Shown piece by piece: positions 51,210 through 61,404 of a DNA stretch of 64,000 nucleotides (positions are counted from its first letter, which is position 1; every line of letters starts with the position of its first letter). The position numbers and the translations under genes were made by a program. Location of the stretch: the NCBI GenBank assembly GCA_963756605.1, contig CAVWOT010000009.1, forward strand, positions 186,001-250,000, in the 5' to 3' direction. Origin of the DNA: Bog-159 sp963756605. Lineage in GTDB: Bacteria; Acidobacteriota; Terriglobia; Bryobacterales; Bryobacteraceae. The notes beneath the pieces are model-generated. The model was not told where the DNA came from. It did not search any database and saw only the letters and a program-made list of their open reading frames with translations.

Positions 51210-52493
51210 CTATCGGCGAAATGCCTGCCGCCCGGCGAACTGCGCCGCGCTGCCCAGGTGCTCTTCGATACGGAGTAGCTGGTTGTACTTGGCGATACGG
51301 TCGGTGCGGCTGGCCGAGCCGGTCTTTATCTGCCCGGCGTTGGTGGCCACTACCAAATCCGCGATAAACGGGTCTTCTGTCTCGCCGGAACGATGCGAAA
51401 CCACCGATGTGTAATGCGCCGCGCTAGCCATGTGCATAGTTTCCAGCGTTTCGGTAACCGTGCCGATCTGGTTGAGTTTGATCAAAATCGAATTGGCGAT
51501 ACCGCGCTCGATGCCGCGCTTGAAAATCGCCGGGTTGGTCACGAAGATATCGTCGGCGACCAGTTGGATCTTGCCGCCCAACGCATCCGTCAGCGCTACC
51601 CATCCATCCCAATCTTCTTCCGACATGCCGTCTTCGAGCGAAATGATAGCGGGGTATTGCCGCACCCAATCGGCCCAAAATTCCACCATCTGGTCGGAAG
51701 TGCGCGCGCTCTTATCGGATTTCTTGAAGACGTACTTGCCATCTTCGAAGAACTCGCTGGCCGCGGGATCAATGCAGATACCGATCTGCTCGCCGGGTTT
51801 GTATCCGGCCTGGGAGATGCCTTCGAGCAGCACTTCGAGCGCTTCCACATTGGATTTCAGGTTGGGCGCGAAACCGCCTTCATCACCGACGGCCGTCGAA
51901 TAGCCGCGCTTCTTCAACACCTTCTTCAACGTGTGAAAAACTTCCACGCCCATGCGGATGGATTCGGAAAATTTCGCGGCGCCGAACGGCGCGATCATGA
52001 ACTCCTGCACGTCGACGGAATTGTCCGCATGCGCGCCGCCGTTCAGGACGTTCATCATGGGAACGGGCAGCAGCCGTGCGCCCGCACCGCCCAGATAACG
52101 GTAGAGCGGCGTATGCGCGGAAGCGGCCGCCGCGCGCGCGGCAGCCATGGAGACGGCCAGAATCGCGTTGGCTCCCAGGCGGCCCTTGTTCGGCGTGCCG
52201 TCCCGTTCGATCATCAGGCGGTCAATCTCCACCTGCTCGGTGGCGTCCTTGCCGTGCAGGACCTGCGCGATCTCGCCATTAACATGGCTGACGGCAGATT
52301 GCGTGCCCTTGCCCATATAGCGCGACTTGTCGCCGTCGCGGAGTTCCACGGCCTCGTGTTCTCCCGTGGAGGCGCCGGAGGGCACAGCCGCCCTTCCCAT
52401 GCTGCCATTTGCCAGGTAGACATCCGCTTCCACGGTGGGGTTGCCACGCGAATCGAGAATCTCCCGGCCTGTTACGCGAACGATGGTCGTCAT
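51210..52493 (-). CDS. eno: enolase
   Basis: A 427-residue enolase from ATG 52493. The N-terminal REILDSRGNPTVEADVYLAN, catalytic Glu in AVGDEGGFAPNL, metal ligands in SLEDGMSEEDWDGW and VADDIFVTNPAIFKRGI, the base Lys in NSILIKLNQIGTVTETLE and SHRSGETEDPFIADLVVATN are all conserved. It forms phosphoenolpyruvate and is also a degradosome component in some bacteria. The ATG follows a weak ribosome site. Length is normal for the family. Confidence 0.96.
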   Translation of the reverse strand: MTTIVRVTGREILDSRGNPTVEADVYLANGSMGRAAVPSGASTGEHEAVELRDGDKSRYMGKGTQSAVSHVNGEIAQVLHGKDATEQVEIDRLMIERDGTPNKGRLGANAILAVSMAAARAAAASAHTPLYRYLGGAGARLLPVPMMNVLNGGAHADNSVDVQEFMIAPFGAAKFSESIRMGVEVFHTLKKVLKKRGYSTAVGDEGGFAPNLKSNVEALEVLLEGISQAGYKPGEQIGICIDPAASEFFEDGKYVFKKSDKSARTSDQMVEFWADWVRQYPAIISLEDGMSEEDWDGWVALTDALGGKIQLVADDIFVTNPAIFKRGIERGIANSILIKLNQIGTVTETLETMHMASAAHYTSVVSHRSGETEDPFIADLVVATNAGQIKTGSASRTDRIAKYNQLLRIEEHLGSAAQFAGRQAFRR

Positions 52494-52686
52494 AATATGT
52501 AGAAATAATAAGGTAGCAAACGGCCCGATTTTTCGCGAACAACCTGCTTGGTTTCCCAAGAATCCATTCCGTCATTTTTATCTTTGGCTACAGTTCCGGC
52601 CAGATGTTGTCGATGGGAATACATGGTGAGCATCGTGGATTCCCGCGGGCTAGACCGTCGCGAGACGATCACGAGGGTCAAATACT

Positions 52687-54744
52687 ATGGTGCCTGAAGT
52701 TATCGCGGTGACCTGCACGGTGGCGGCCGCGGCCTTTGCTGCGGGCTGGCTGAATACTGGAGTACGGCTCGCGAAATGCCGGCGGGAACAAGAAGAATCG
52801 TCCAACTCGTTCCTGGTGACGGAATTCGAGAAGAGACTGCTCGAACTGGTGGCGAGAGGTGCGTCGCTGCATCAGCTCCTCGACCACGTTACCCTGGCGA
52901 TTGAGGCAATGGCGCCGGAGTGTCTTTGCACGGTCATGCTGCTGGATGAGGAAGAGCGGCGCTTTCTGTTTAGTGCTTCAGGGCCCAGCGTATCGGCGGA
53001 GTACTTGCAGGCATTGAATGGTCTGGAAATCGGTCCGGACGTCGGTGCGTGTGGTTCGGCGGCGTTTCGGAACGAGACGGTAATTGTGGAAGATATAGCC
53101 ACCGATTACCGCTTTGCGATCCCGAAGGATTTGGTCTTGAGTTTTGGATTGCGGTCCTGCTGGAGCGTTCCGATCCGCAATTTCAATGGCGCCGTCCAGG
53201 GGACCTTTGCGATGTATCATCGAAAACCGTCCAAACCGCGGCAGACGGAGCTACAGTTGGTGGAGGCTGGCGCCCGGCTGGCCGGTAACGTGATCGAGCG
53301 GCTACGATCGGAACAAAGATTGAGGGAGGCCGCCGAACGTCTCGAACTCGCGGAGAAAGCGGCCGAATTCGGGATTTGGGAAGTCCGGATTCCCGGCGGA
53401 GCCGTGGCGGTTTCCGAAGGATTTGCAACGCTGGTCGGGCTTCCGGCCGCCTCGGGCCGGCTAAATCTACATCAACTCGATAGAATGCTGCATCCCGACG
53501 ACCGCGACGTGGTGCGTGCCGCGGCGAAGGCGGCCATCGAAACCGGAACCTTCCAGGCTGAATTCCGAATTGTGCTGCCCGACGGTTCGATCCGTTGGGA
53601 GCGAAGCCAGGGCCGGGTGGAATGTCTGGAAGACGGTGCGCGGCGCGCCGTGGGCGCCCTCATCGATATCACGGAAGAAAGAGATCTGTGGACGCGGCTG
53701 GAGGAAGCTCGCACGGCTGCCGAGGGTTCTGCGCGCGTGGCCCGGCAAGCCGAACGCCTCGAACTGGACCGCAAGAACATCCTGGAGATGCTGGCAAAGG
53801 ATGCGCCACTCGGCGAGATAGCCTTGGCGATGGCGATGGCTGTCGAGCGGCAGATCCCATTTTCCTTATGTTCCATTCAGATTGAATCGCCTGCTCAGCG
53901 AATCTCCGTATCGCCCCACGTCCCCGAACGCCTCGCGCAAGTTCTGGGGCGGATTTCAATAGCGTCCGTACGCGAAGCGTCATCCGTCACGCCGATTGCG
54001 GGGCTGTCCCGGGACCCGGAATGGCAACAGTGCGTCGAGATCTCGACCGGCCTTCACGAACAGAACTACCTGGCGGCGGCGATTCTCCAGAACAGACTGG
54101 TCGCTGGTGTATTCATCATACTATTGCCAGGGGATGAGCTCGCGCCTAGTGCGGACCGGGAATTGTTGGAATCGTGGGCGCGATTTGCGGGCTTTGCCAT
54201 CGAACGCCGTGCATTATACGAACAGCTGTCTTTTCGAGCGCAATATGACGAACTGACCTCGCTCCTCAACAGAGCTTCACTCTATGACCGGATGGAAGCG
54301 CTGATGACCGGCGGCATCCTTAAAGACGGTGCCATGGCCGTACTGTATTTCGATTTGGACTTCTTTAAAGAGATCAACGATCATTACGGTCACGCCGCTG
54401 GAGACACGGTTCTTCGAATCGTTTCGCAACGAATCCTCCAAAGCACGCGCCGCGCCGACGTGGCTGCCCGTATTGGCGGTGATGAGTTTGTGATCTTGCT
54501 GCCGGGCGTCTGCGAACGGCGCGATGCAAGACGCATCGCGGAACTCATCGGCCAGGCGATAAACGAACCGATTGAATCTGGTGGCTGGAGACTGCGCGTG
54601 GCGACAAGCATTGGGATCGCCGTTTATCCGAACGACGGGCGACACATCGACGATCTGCTGAAGATTGCAGATGAGGATATGTACAGGGCGAAGCTGAACC
54701 GACAGTCGGACACGCTGCGAAGAATCAACCAGAAGAGGCTCTGA
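52687..54744 (+). CDS. GAF-PAS-GAF-GGDEF diguanylate cyclase
   Basis: A 685-residue protein. An N-terminal hydrophobic stretch (VIAVTCTVAAAAFAAGWL) may anchor it. A GAF domain follows at about 45-205 (LLDEEERRFLFSASGPSVSA, VPIRNFNGAVQGTFAMYHRK), then PAS/PAC at about 220-340 (MLHPDDRDVVRAAAKAAIET, WERSQGRVECLEDG) and a second GAF-like region at about 365-520. The GGDEF domain (525-675) has RIGGDEF near 595 and the inhibitory I-site RRAD just upstream, so it should make c-di-GMP under product feedback. DELTSLLNRASLYDRM starts the domain. No EAL partner is near. Confidence 0.92.
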   Translation: MVPEVIAVTCTVAAAAFAAGWLNTGVRLAKCRREQEESSNSFLVTEFEKRLLELVARGASLHQLLDHVTLAIEAMAPECLCTVMLLDEEERRFLFSASGPSVSAEYLQALNGLEIGPDVGACGSAAFRNETVIVEDIATDYRFAIPKDLVLSFGLRSCWSVPIRNFNGAVQGTFAMYHRKPSKPRQTELQLVEAGARLAGNVIERLRSEQRLREAAERLELAEKAAEFGIWEVRIPGGAVAVSEGFATLVGLPAASGRLNLHQLDRMLHPDDRDVVRAAAKAAIETGTFQAEFRIVLPDGSIRWERSQGRVECLEDGARRAVGALIDITEERDLWTRLEEARTAAEGSARVARQAERLELDRKNILEMLAKDAPLGEIALAMAMAVERQIPFSLCSIQIESPAQRISVSPHVPERLAQVLGRISIASVREASSVTPIAGLSRDPEWQQCVEISTGLHEQNYLAAAILQNRLVAGVFIILLPGDELAPSADRELLESWARFAGFAIERRALYEQLSFRAQYDELTSLLNRASLYDRMEALMTGGILKDGAMAVLYFDLDFFKEINDHYGHAAGDTVLRIVSQRILQSTRRADVAARIGGDEFVILLPGVCERRDARRIAELIGQAINEPIESGGWRLRVATSIGIAVYPNDGRHIDDLLKIADEDMYRAKLNRQSDTLRRINQKRL

Positions 54745-55208
54745 CACCCACCGTTATCGCGTTTCCTTCGCTGCCGGTCGCTGATCGCAATGACGCCGGC
54801 CCGGACGCCTGACTCCTTGAGTCGCTGCTATACCCTCTCGCCTGAACCGCGATTCTCAATCGTCGTTCTGGCGCCTACGAATCAACGCCACCTTGAAAAT
54901 TTCGTATGCCGATGCCAAACCTGGTGATATCCCGTGCAGGTTGTGGAACTCGGAGAACTGAAATCTAAAGGTGTGCTTCGGATTCGCCGATATATCTTGC
55001 ATGGGGCCGAAACGGCGCGCGCCCGGACTCCAGCTTTTGCAGCGGGCATTCATGCGCCTTAATTCCGAGGAGTTGCGCGACACGCGCACACCCTCTCTGT
55101 GGAGCGACTACACTGGCTGAGCACGTATCGGGGCAAATCGGTGGTAAGTTCGGCGAGGAGGACCGTCACCGAACCGCCCGACCCAGGAGCAGAAAAGCCG
55201 AGTTGGCC
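54745..55208. other. 464-bp interval, possible decayed regulator
   Basis: No confident gene. The minus-strand frame 54856-55089 (77 residues) contains NPKHTFRFQFSEFHNLHGIS, faintly like the second half of the helix-turn-helix proteins common in Acidobacteria, but it lacks the N-terminal helices and a ribosome site. The plus-strand frame of the kinase stays open upstream of its ATG without a start. The promoter of the kinase should lie here. Confidence 0.3.
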
Positions 55209-56663
<1,455 letters not shown>

Positions 56664-57149
56664 GCTGTCGCTTCTAATACTTATCGCGGGACTCGCTATT
56701 GGGTGCCTGCCTAATGAGTACAACTCTAACCTCTGGCTCGGAGATCGGGATCTCACCGAGTCTCCAGCTTCAAATCCACTTAGTCCACGAACCCCGGAGG
56801 CCTGATTCCAAGACACGCTATCGAGGGGCAAACACCTGGCGACCTTGATCAGCTCCGTCGGTCTGCCCACCGAACTTGGCTAACGGGCGGCTGCCAGCCT
56901 TGCGAGAGCCGTGGCCGCGCGTGATCCGCGCCCGCGCCGGCGGCAGTGCCCTTCGACAATGCGCCGCCAGCCATCCCGCTGCTGGAAGTGCCCATCCTGA
57001 GCGCAGCCTGGTGCCCGGCGACGCGTTCCGGCGCCACCCGCCCGTTGTCCGCCGCCGCGACCGCCGGCTAAGGATGGCCGACATGATTGCCAGCCAGACG
57101 CTGTCCGAGACCGGGTCATTCATCCGGGATCGAGCCTGCTGCCTTTTCG
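56664..57149. other. 486-bp interval with no supported gene
   Basis: Open frames on both strands (for example 56818-57192 minus and 56876-57226 plus) are Arg/Ala-rich translations of GC-rich DNA without motifs. The segment borders the left end of an ISL3 element. A short plus-strand stretch after the kinase (LLILIAGLAIGCLPNEYNSN, near 56680) looks like a lipoprotein signal but ends after about 40 residues; it might be a broken lipoprotein gene. Confidence 0.35.
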
Positions 57150-58498
57150 GGCTCTGCGCGAGAATTCGTAAAGCTGGTGAAATGGCGGCCACTCTGAGAA
57201 TGGCGTTAGATTTGGAAGTTGCCTAGTGACAACGAGTTTACCCGCATCCTTCAGTGGCCTGGATACCGTGTGTACCGGCAGGAAATCGACGAGAAGAACA
57301 AGACCTTAGATCTTTGGGTCCGGCGAAAGCGCGGCAACCGGAAACTGGAGTGTTCCGGCTGCGGGCGGAAGTTCAGCGATGCGCACGACAGCCGGGAACG
57401 GGCGGTGCGGGACCTGCCCTGGAGTGTATTTCAAGCTACGGTACACATCGAAGTGTATCGGGTGAAATGCCCGGCGTGCGGCGTGCGGATCGAGAAGGTG
57501 CCGCCGCTGCCGAGCAAGGCCCCCTTCAGCAGGCGGTTTGAGGACGCGGTCGGCCAGGCGTGCGAGAGTGCTTCGGCGCGGCAAGTAGCTCGACGGATGG
57601 GGCTATCGGAGAGCACCGTCCGAGCGATCGATCTGCGGTGTCTGGAGCGGTGGGATAGCAAGCGGAGGCAACCGCCGTTACGGCAGATGGGCATCGATGA
57701 AATCTACCGGGGCAAGAAAGACAAGTTTCTGACGGTGGTGTGCAATCTGGAAACCGGCGAGCCATTATGGTTTGGCCAGGAGCGGAAGAAGGAGACGCTG
57801 GATGAGTACTTTCGTACCCAGTTGGTCAGTGGGCAGCGGAAGCGCATTGAGGCGGCTTGTGTCGACATGTGGGAACCGTTCCGGTTGAGCATCGAGCAAT
57901 GGGCACCCCAGTGCAAGATCGTCTACGACAAGTTTCACATCGTGCAACACGCCAACGATGCCATCGACGAAGTGCGGAAGGCGGAATTCTTTCGGCAAGG
58001 GCCTAAGAAGCGGGGCCTCATCAAAGGGAAGAAGTGGCTGCTGATGAGTCGCTGGAAGAACCTGACCCCGGAACACCGCGGGGAATTGAACCGGCTGTTC
58101 GAACTCAATCGGCGAGTCTTTAAAGGCTATCTGTTGAAAGAGAGCTTAGAGAGGCTATGGAACTACCGATACCGAGGGGCCATGCTCAACTACTTGAACC
58201 GGTGGATGGACCAACTGAAATGGCAGCGTCTGGCTCCGTTTGAGAAACTGGCGGCGACCCTTTTGAAACACGTGGAAGGTATAGCCAACTATTGCGAGAC
58301 CAAAGTGCGCTTTGGCGTAGTTGAGGCCGTCAACGGGAATATTCGCATGCTGATCAACAGGGGTCGCGGCTACAAGAACCTCCGCTATCTGCTGCTGAAG
58401 GCCAAGCGCATGGCCGTGATGAACCTCGAATTCATCGCAGTTTGCACCTTGAAGAAAGTCGCGTAAAATGGCACTTTTACGAATTCTCGCTCAGAGCC
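57150..58498 (+). mobile_element. ISL3-family insertion sequence, copy 1
   Basis: A 1.35-kb element with terminal inverted repeats of about 24 bp. The left end is GGCTCTGCGCGAGAATTCGT (57150-57169) followed by AAA; the right end reads in reverse complement GGCTCTGAGCGAGAATTCGT (58498-58479) followed by AAAA. The flanking octamers (CCTTTTCG left, GATAGTAG right) do not match, so there is no simple 8-bp target duplication around this copy. An inverted near-identical copy starts at 62696. Confidence 0.88.
57219..58466 (+). CDS. ISL3-family transposase, copy 1
   Basis: A 415-residue transposase starting at TTG 57219 after TTTGGAAG. An N-terminal zinc-binding region has paired cysteines (CSGCGRKF and CPACGVRIEKVPPLP). 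A helix-turn-helix follows (QVARRMGLSESTVRAIDL). The DDE domain includes GIDEIYRGKKDKFLTVVC, AACVDMWEPFRLSIEQWAPQ and KIVYDKFHIVQHANDAIDEV. The ending ANYCETKVRFGVVEAVNGNI carries the catalytic Glu region. It differs from copy 2 at only three residues, so both copies spread recently. Confidence 0.93.
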   Translation: MPSDNEFTRILQWPGYRVYRQEIDEKNKTLDLWVRRKRGNRKLECSGCGRKFSDAHDSRERAVRDLPWSVFQATVHIEVYRVKCPACGVRIEKVPPLPSKAPFSRRFEDAVGQACESASARQVARRMGLSESTVRAIDLRCLERWDSKRRQPPLRQMGIDEIYRGKKDKFLTVVCNLETGEPLWFGQERKKETLDEYFRTQLVSGQRKRIEAACVDMWEPFRLSIEQWAPQCKIVYDKFHIVQHANDAIDEVRKAEFFRQGPKKRGLIKGKKWLLMSRWKNLTPEHRGELNRLFELNRRVFKGYLLKESLERLWNYRYRGAMLNYLNRWMDQLKWQRLAPFEKLAATLLKHVEGIANYCETKVRFGVVEAVNGNIRMLINRGRGYKNLRYLLLKAKRMAVMNLEFIAVCTLKKVA

Positions 58499-59209
58499 GA
58501 TAGTAGTGGCGATCCGTGGCTCACTCTTGCCGGTTTCGCGGCGTCAGACAAATCATGGAAAGGTTTTGAGGCTGCTTGGGAGAGCATGCTGCACAAACGC
58601 TATCCAATAGCTCGATACATCCACATGTGAAAAATCGTCTCCGGAGAAGACCCATTTGAACGTGTGAATGGGTGGACTAAACCGAAGGTAGTCTCTCTTG
58701 TGTCGGATGCCGTCGATCTAGTAAGACTCGCGAGTCCCTGCATCCGTTCTCTTGCCGGGTTAATCTGTCTGCTAGACAGCGAATCATAGACGAAGCATAT
58801 ACGGTTTATGAACCGGCGAGACTATGTGCCGAGATGTGCAGTGCGGTCTCTTTGAACTGGGGAGTAAGGAAGCTCGAAGCGGTCTACATGTTCTGTGATC
58901 GAGGGGAGCGGTTTATGAAGCCATTCAAAGACCAGTGGCTCGCTACAGAACCCGCCAGATAAAATAGCTAGTGATCCGACAAAGCAACAAAGCGTATGGG
59001 ACATCATTGCTAATATCGTGGATGACGATGCGGTGCGTGTGCCCGTGCTTCAAACTGCGGATATGGTACCATGGGCGACAATCAGAGATCTTGCGGACAA
59101 GCTCGGGGATCTGTACAATTTGGATCAGCACATGCAAGAGTTGATTCCAGATGATCACGCGATAATGGGTGAAGACTTATTGCGCGCGAAGTACAGCACT
59201 TCGATATAA
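58499..59209 (+). pseudogene. DUF3800 protein, truncated by ISL3 and frameshifted
   Basis: Immediately after the IS end the frame reads DSSGDPWLTLAGFAASDKSW and KGFEAAWESMLHKRYPIARY to TGA at 58628-58630. The same frame continues for about 30 residues (SGEDPFERVNGWTKPKVVSL). It then shifts to RVNLSARQRIIDEAYTVYEP and GVRKLEAVYMFCDRGERFMK up to about 58960. It shifts again to DPTKQQSVWDIIANIVDDDA, LQTADMVPWATIRDLAD and TAA at 59209. LxxAGF...W and LQTADMVxWA are DUF3800 hallmarks. The N-terminus was removed by the IS. The low GC differs from its neighbours. Confidence 0.75.
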
Positions 59210-59443
59210 TTACATGCGGGGCTGGACATCGAAAAGCGGGGTTCCGCTGCCTCTTCAGGCAGACGCTTGAGACGGCAATGCATTGAATGTCTCTCGCCCG
59301 GCGTAACGGACCACCCAGCCGACCTGATAGAATTGGGCTGAAAGCTTGTCCGACAATCTATCGACCTCCGCAGCCTCGGCTGCGGCAGCTCTCAACCCGA
59401 CCTGCCCGAAGAGCACGGGGGCTGCCTGGATAGGAGAAGGCTG

Positions 59444-60502
59444 ATGCGCCGCAGAACATTTCTCGCAAGCGCGCCTGGCTTGGCAGCCGCGGGAGCCGTG
59501 CGGGCTGCCGCCACAAGCGCTCGGGACGCTACTCGCAACACGTCCCATACCCCGCCACGCAAGGTGATCGTGGGCACCGCGATCCAGGACCTTTGGGGCA
59601 TCTACCCAGGAATGCAGCAGCGTCTGGATCTTTTGACGGGCCTGGTGGGCCGCATGGCGGAGCAATCCCGCGGCAAGTACGGACGGGGCCTGGATCTTGC
59701 CGTACTGACCGAGACGGCCGTTACCGGCGAGGCGGGAAAGGATGCGCTTGCCTGCGCAGTCCCGCTGTCCGGTAGGTTGCAAGAGGCTTTCAGCCGCGCG
59801 GCGCGCGCGCATCGCTGCTACATCGTGGCTCCCACGTACCTGCTCGAAGAAGACGCCAAGCGGTGCTCGAATGCTGCGATTCTGTTCGACCGTAACGGCA
59901 CCGTAGCCGGTATTTATCGCAAGGTACACCTGGTCGTGGGACCGGACGGCGAATCCATGGAAAGCGGTTCGACCCTGGGAAGGGACGTGCCGGTGTTTCA
60001 GTGTGATTTTGGCAGGCTCGGAATCCAGATCTGTTACGACATGGAATTCGATCATGGCTGGCATGAGCTGGGGAGGCAGGATTGTGAACTGGTGGCCTGG
60101 CCGACGCAGTCGCCGCAGACGGCCACGCCGGCGTGGCGGGCCAGGGCCGACCGATACTACATCGTGTCGAGCACGTGGCGGCACAACGCATCGGTTTTCG
60201 AGCCTACCGGGCGAATCGCAGCACAAATCCGCCCGCCGCAAACCGTGCTGGCTCACCAGATCGACCTGAGCTACGCCATCCTCCCCTGGAGCGCCAAACT
60301 GGCGAACGGAGCGGCGTTGCGGGAGAGGTTTGGCGATCGGGTTGGCTTCCGATACTACGAGGAAGAAGACCGGGGCATTTTCTGGTCGAATGATCCGGCG
60401 ATGACCATTCATGAGATGGTCCGACCGGCCGGCCTTGAGGAGCAACACGAGCAACTTGAGCGTGTGGCGCAGGCATATCGTAAGGCTGGATTGCGGGAAT
60501 GA
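59444..60502 (+). CDS. Tat-exported carbon-nitrogen hydrolase (nitrilase/amidase fold)
   Basis: A 352-residue protein with a twin-arginine signal (MRRRTFLASAPGLAAAGAVR). The nitrilase-superfamily triad is present: Glu90 in LAVLTETAV, Lys160 in IYRKVHLVVGPDG and Cys197 in LGIQICYDMEFD. The family hydrolyses nitriles or amides; no active-site feature fixes the substrate. AGGAGAAGG precedes the ATG. It overlaps the deacetylase gene by 4 bp (ATGA). The Tat signal indicates folding before export to the periplasm. Confidence 0.9.
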   Translation: MRRRTFLASAPGLAAAGAVRAAATSARDATRNTSHTPPRKVIVGTAIQDLWGIYPGMQQRLDLLTGLVGRMAEQSRGKYGRGLDLAVLTETAVTGEAGKDALACAVPLSGRLQEAFSRAARAHRCYIVAPTYLLEEDAKRCSNAAILFDRNGTVAGIYRKVHLVVGPDGESMESGSTLGRDVPVFQCDFGRLGIQICYDMEFDHGWHELGRQDCELVAWPTQSPQTATPAWRARADRYYIVSSTWRHNASVFEPTGRIAAQIRPPQTVLAHQIDLSYAILPWSAKLANGAALRERFGDRVGFRYYEEEDRGIFWSNDPAMTIHEMVRPAGLEEQHEQLERVAQAYRKAGLRE

Positions 60503-61368
60503 GGGCCGCGTTGTTCTCCCGCCTAGACCAGTCGCACAGGCCCACCGTTGGCTGGGCCGGGAGATTTATAATCCTGGTTGGCGCCGGCGCGCTCACCCTG
60601 GTTAGCGCCATGGCTGTCAAGGATGAACAGAAGACTTTCCAATGGCCGGAGCACAAGAGGGTAGCTGTCAGCCTCTCCTTTGACGACGCCCGCGCCAGCC
60701 AGCTCGACATAGGACTGCCGCTGTTGAATCGCTATGGAGTCAAGGTGACTTTCTATGTGAATCCGCCCAACATGCAGAGCCGGTTGCAAGGCTGGAAGGA
60801 GGCCGTGGCCAGCGGACACGAGATAGGCAGCCACTCCAACAGCCATCCTTGCACAGTCAACTATCCTTTTTCGGCAAATAATGCCCTGGAAGATTACACT
60901 CTGGAGAGGATGGGCGAGGATTTGAAGACTGCCAGTGCCGAGATTGAACGTCTGGTGGGAGTCAAGCCGCGGACCTTTGCTTATCCGTGCGGGCAAAAGT
61001 TCGTGGGCAGAGGCGCCGGTGTCGAGAGTTATGTGCCATTAGTGGCGCGGCGGTTTCTTGCTGGCCGGGGCTTTCGCGATGAAGGGCCGAATGACCCGGC
61101 GCGATGCGACCTGGCGCAGGTGATGGGCGTAGAGTCCGACGGCCTGACGTTCGAGCAGATGAGGGATCTTGTCGCCGGAGCTGCCGAGCGGGGCGGATGG
61201 CTAGTCTTCGCCGGCCACGAAATCGGCAAGCGTGGCCGTCAAACCACGGAGGCCGAAGAGTTGGAACGCTTTCTGCAATATGCCCGTAGCGCGGACAACG
61301 GAGTGTGGCTGGACGCGGTGAACGCCGTGGCCGAGTATGTCCAAGCGCACCGTGGTAGCCCCAAGTGA
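60499..61368 (+). CDS. polysaccharide deacetylase (NodB fold)
   Basis: A 289-residue protein with an N-terminal membrane segment (GRFIILVGAGALTLVSAMAV) and a carbohydrate-esterase-4 domain. The catalytic Asp/metal Asp pair is in LSFDDARAS (62-63). The metal histidines are in SHSNSHP (112 and 116); YPCGQKF and FAGHEIGKRG are the later motifs. These enzymes remove N- or O-acetyl groups from peptidoglycan, chitin or capsule sugars. Its ATG overlaps the amidase stop, so the two act together, possibly on an amide-bearing glycan or peptide. Confidence 0.87.
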   Translation: MRAALFSRLDQSHRPTVGWAGRFIILVGAGALTLVSAMAVKDEQKTFQWPEHKRVAVSLSFDDARASQLDIGLPLLNRYGVKVTFYVNPPNMQSRLQGWKEAVASGHEIGSHSNSHPCTVNYPFSANNALEDYTLERMGEDLKTASAEIERLVGVKPRTFAYPCGQKFVGRGAGVESYVPLVARRFLAGRGFRDEGPNDPARCDLAQVMGVESDGLTFEQMRDLVAGAAERGGWLVFAGHEIGKRGRQTTEAEELERFLQYARSADNGVWLDAVNAVAEYVQAHRGSPK

Positions 61369-61404
61369 CGAAGGCCTAGCGCCAAGCTGGCTGTTCGTGG
61401 ACTT

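Noticed and set aside
56818..57226. Open frames on both strands between the kinase and the ISL3 element
   Set aside because: Arg/Ala-rich translations without motifs or ribosome sites; typical of GC-rich non-coding DNA.
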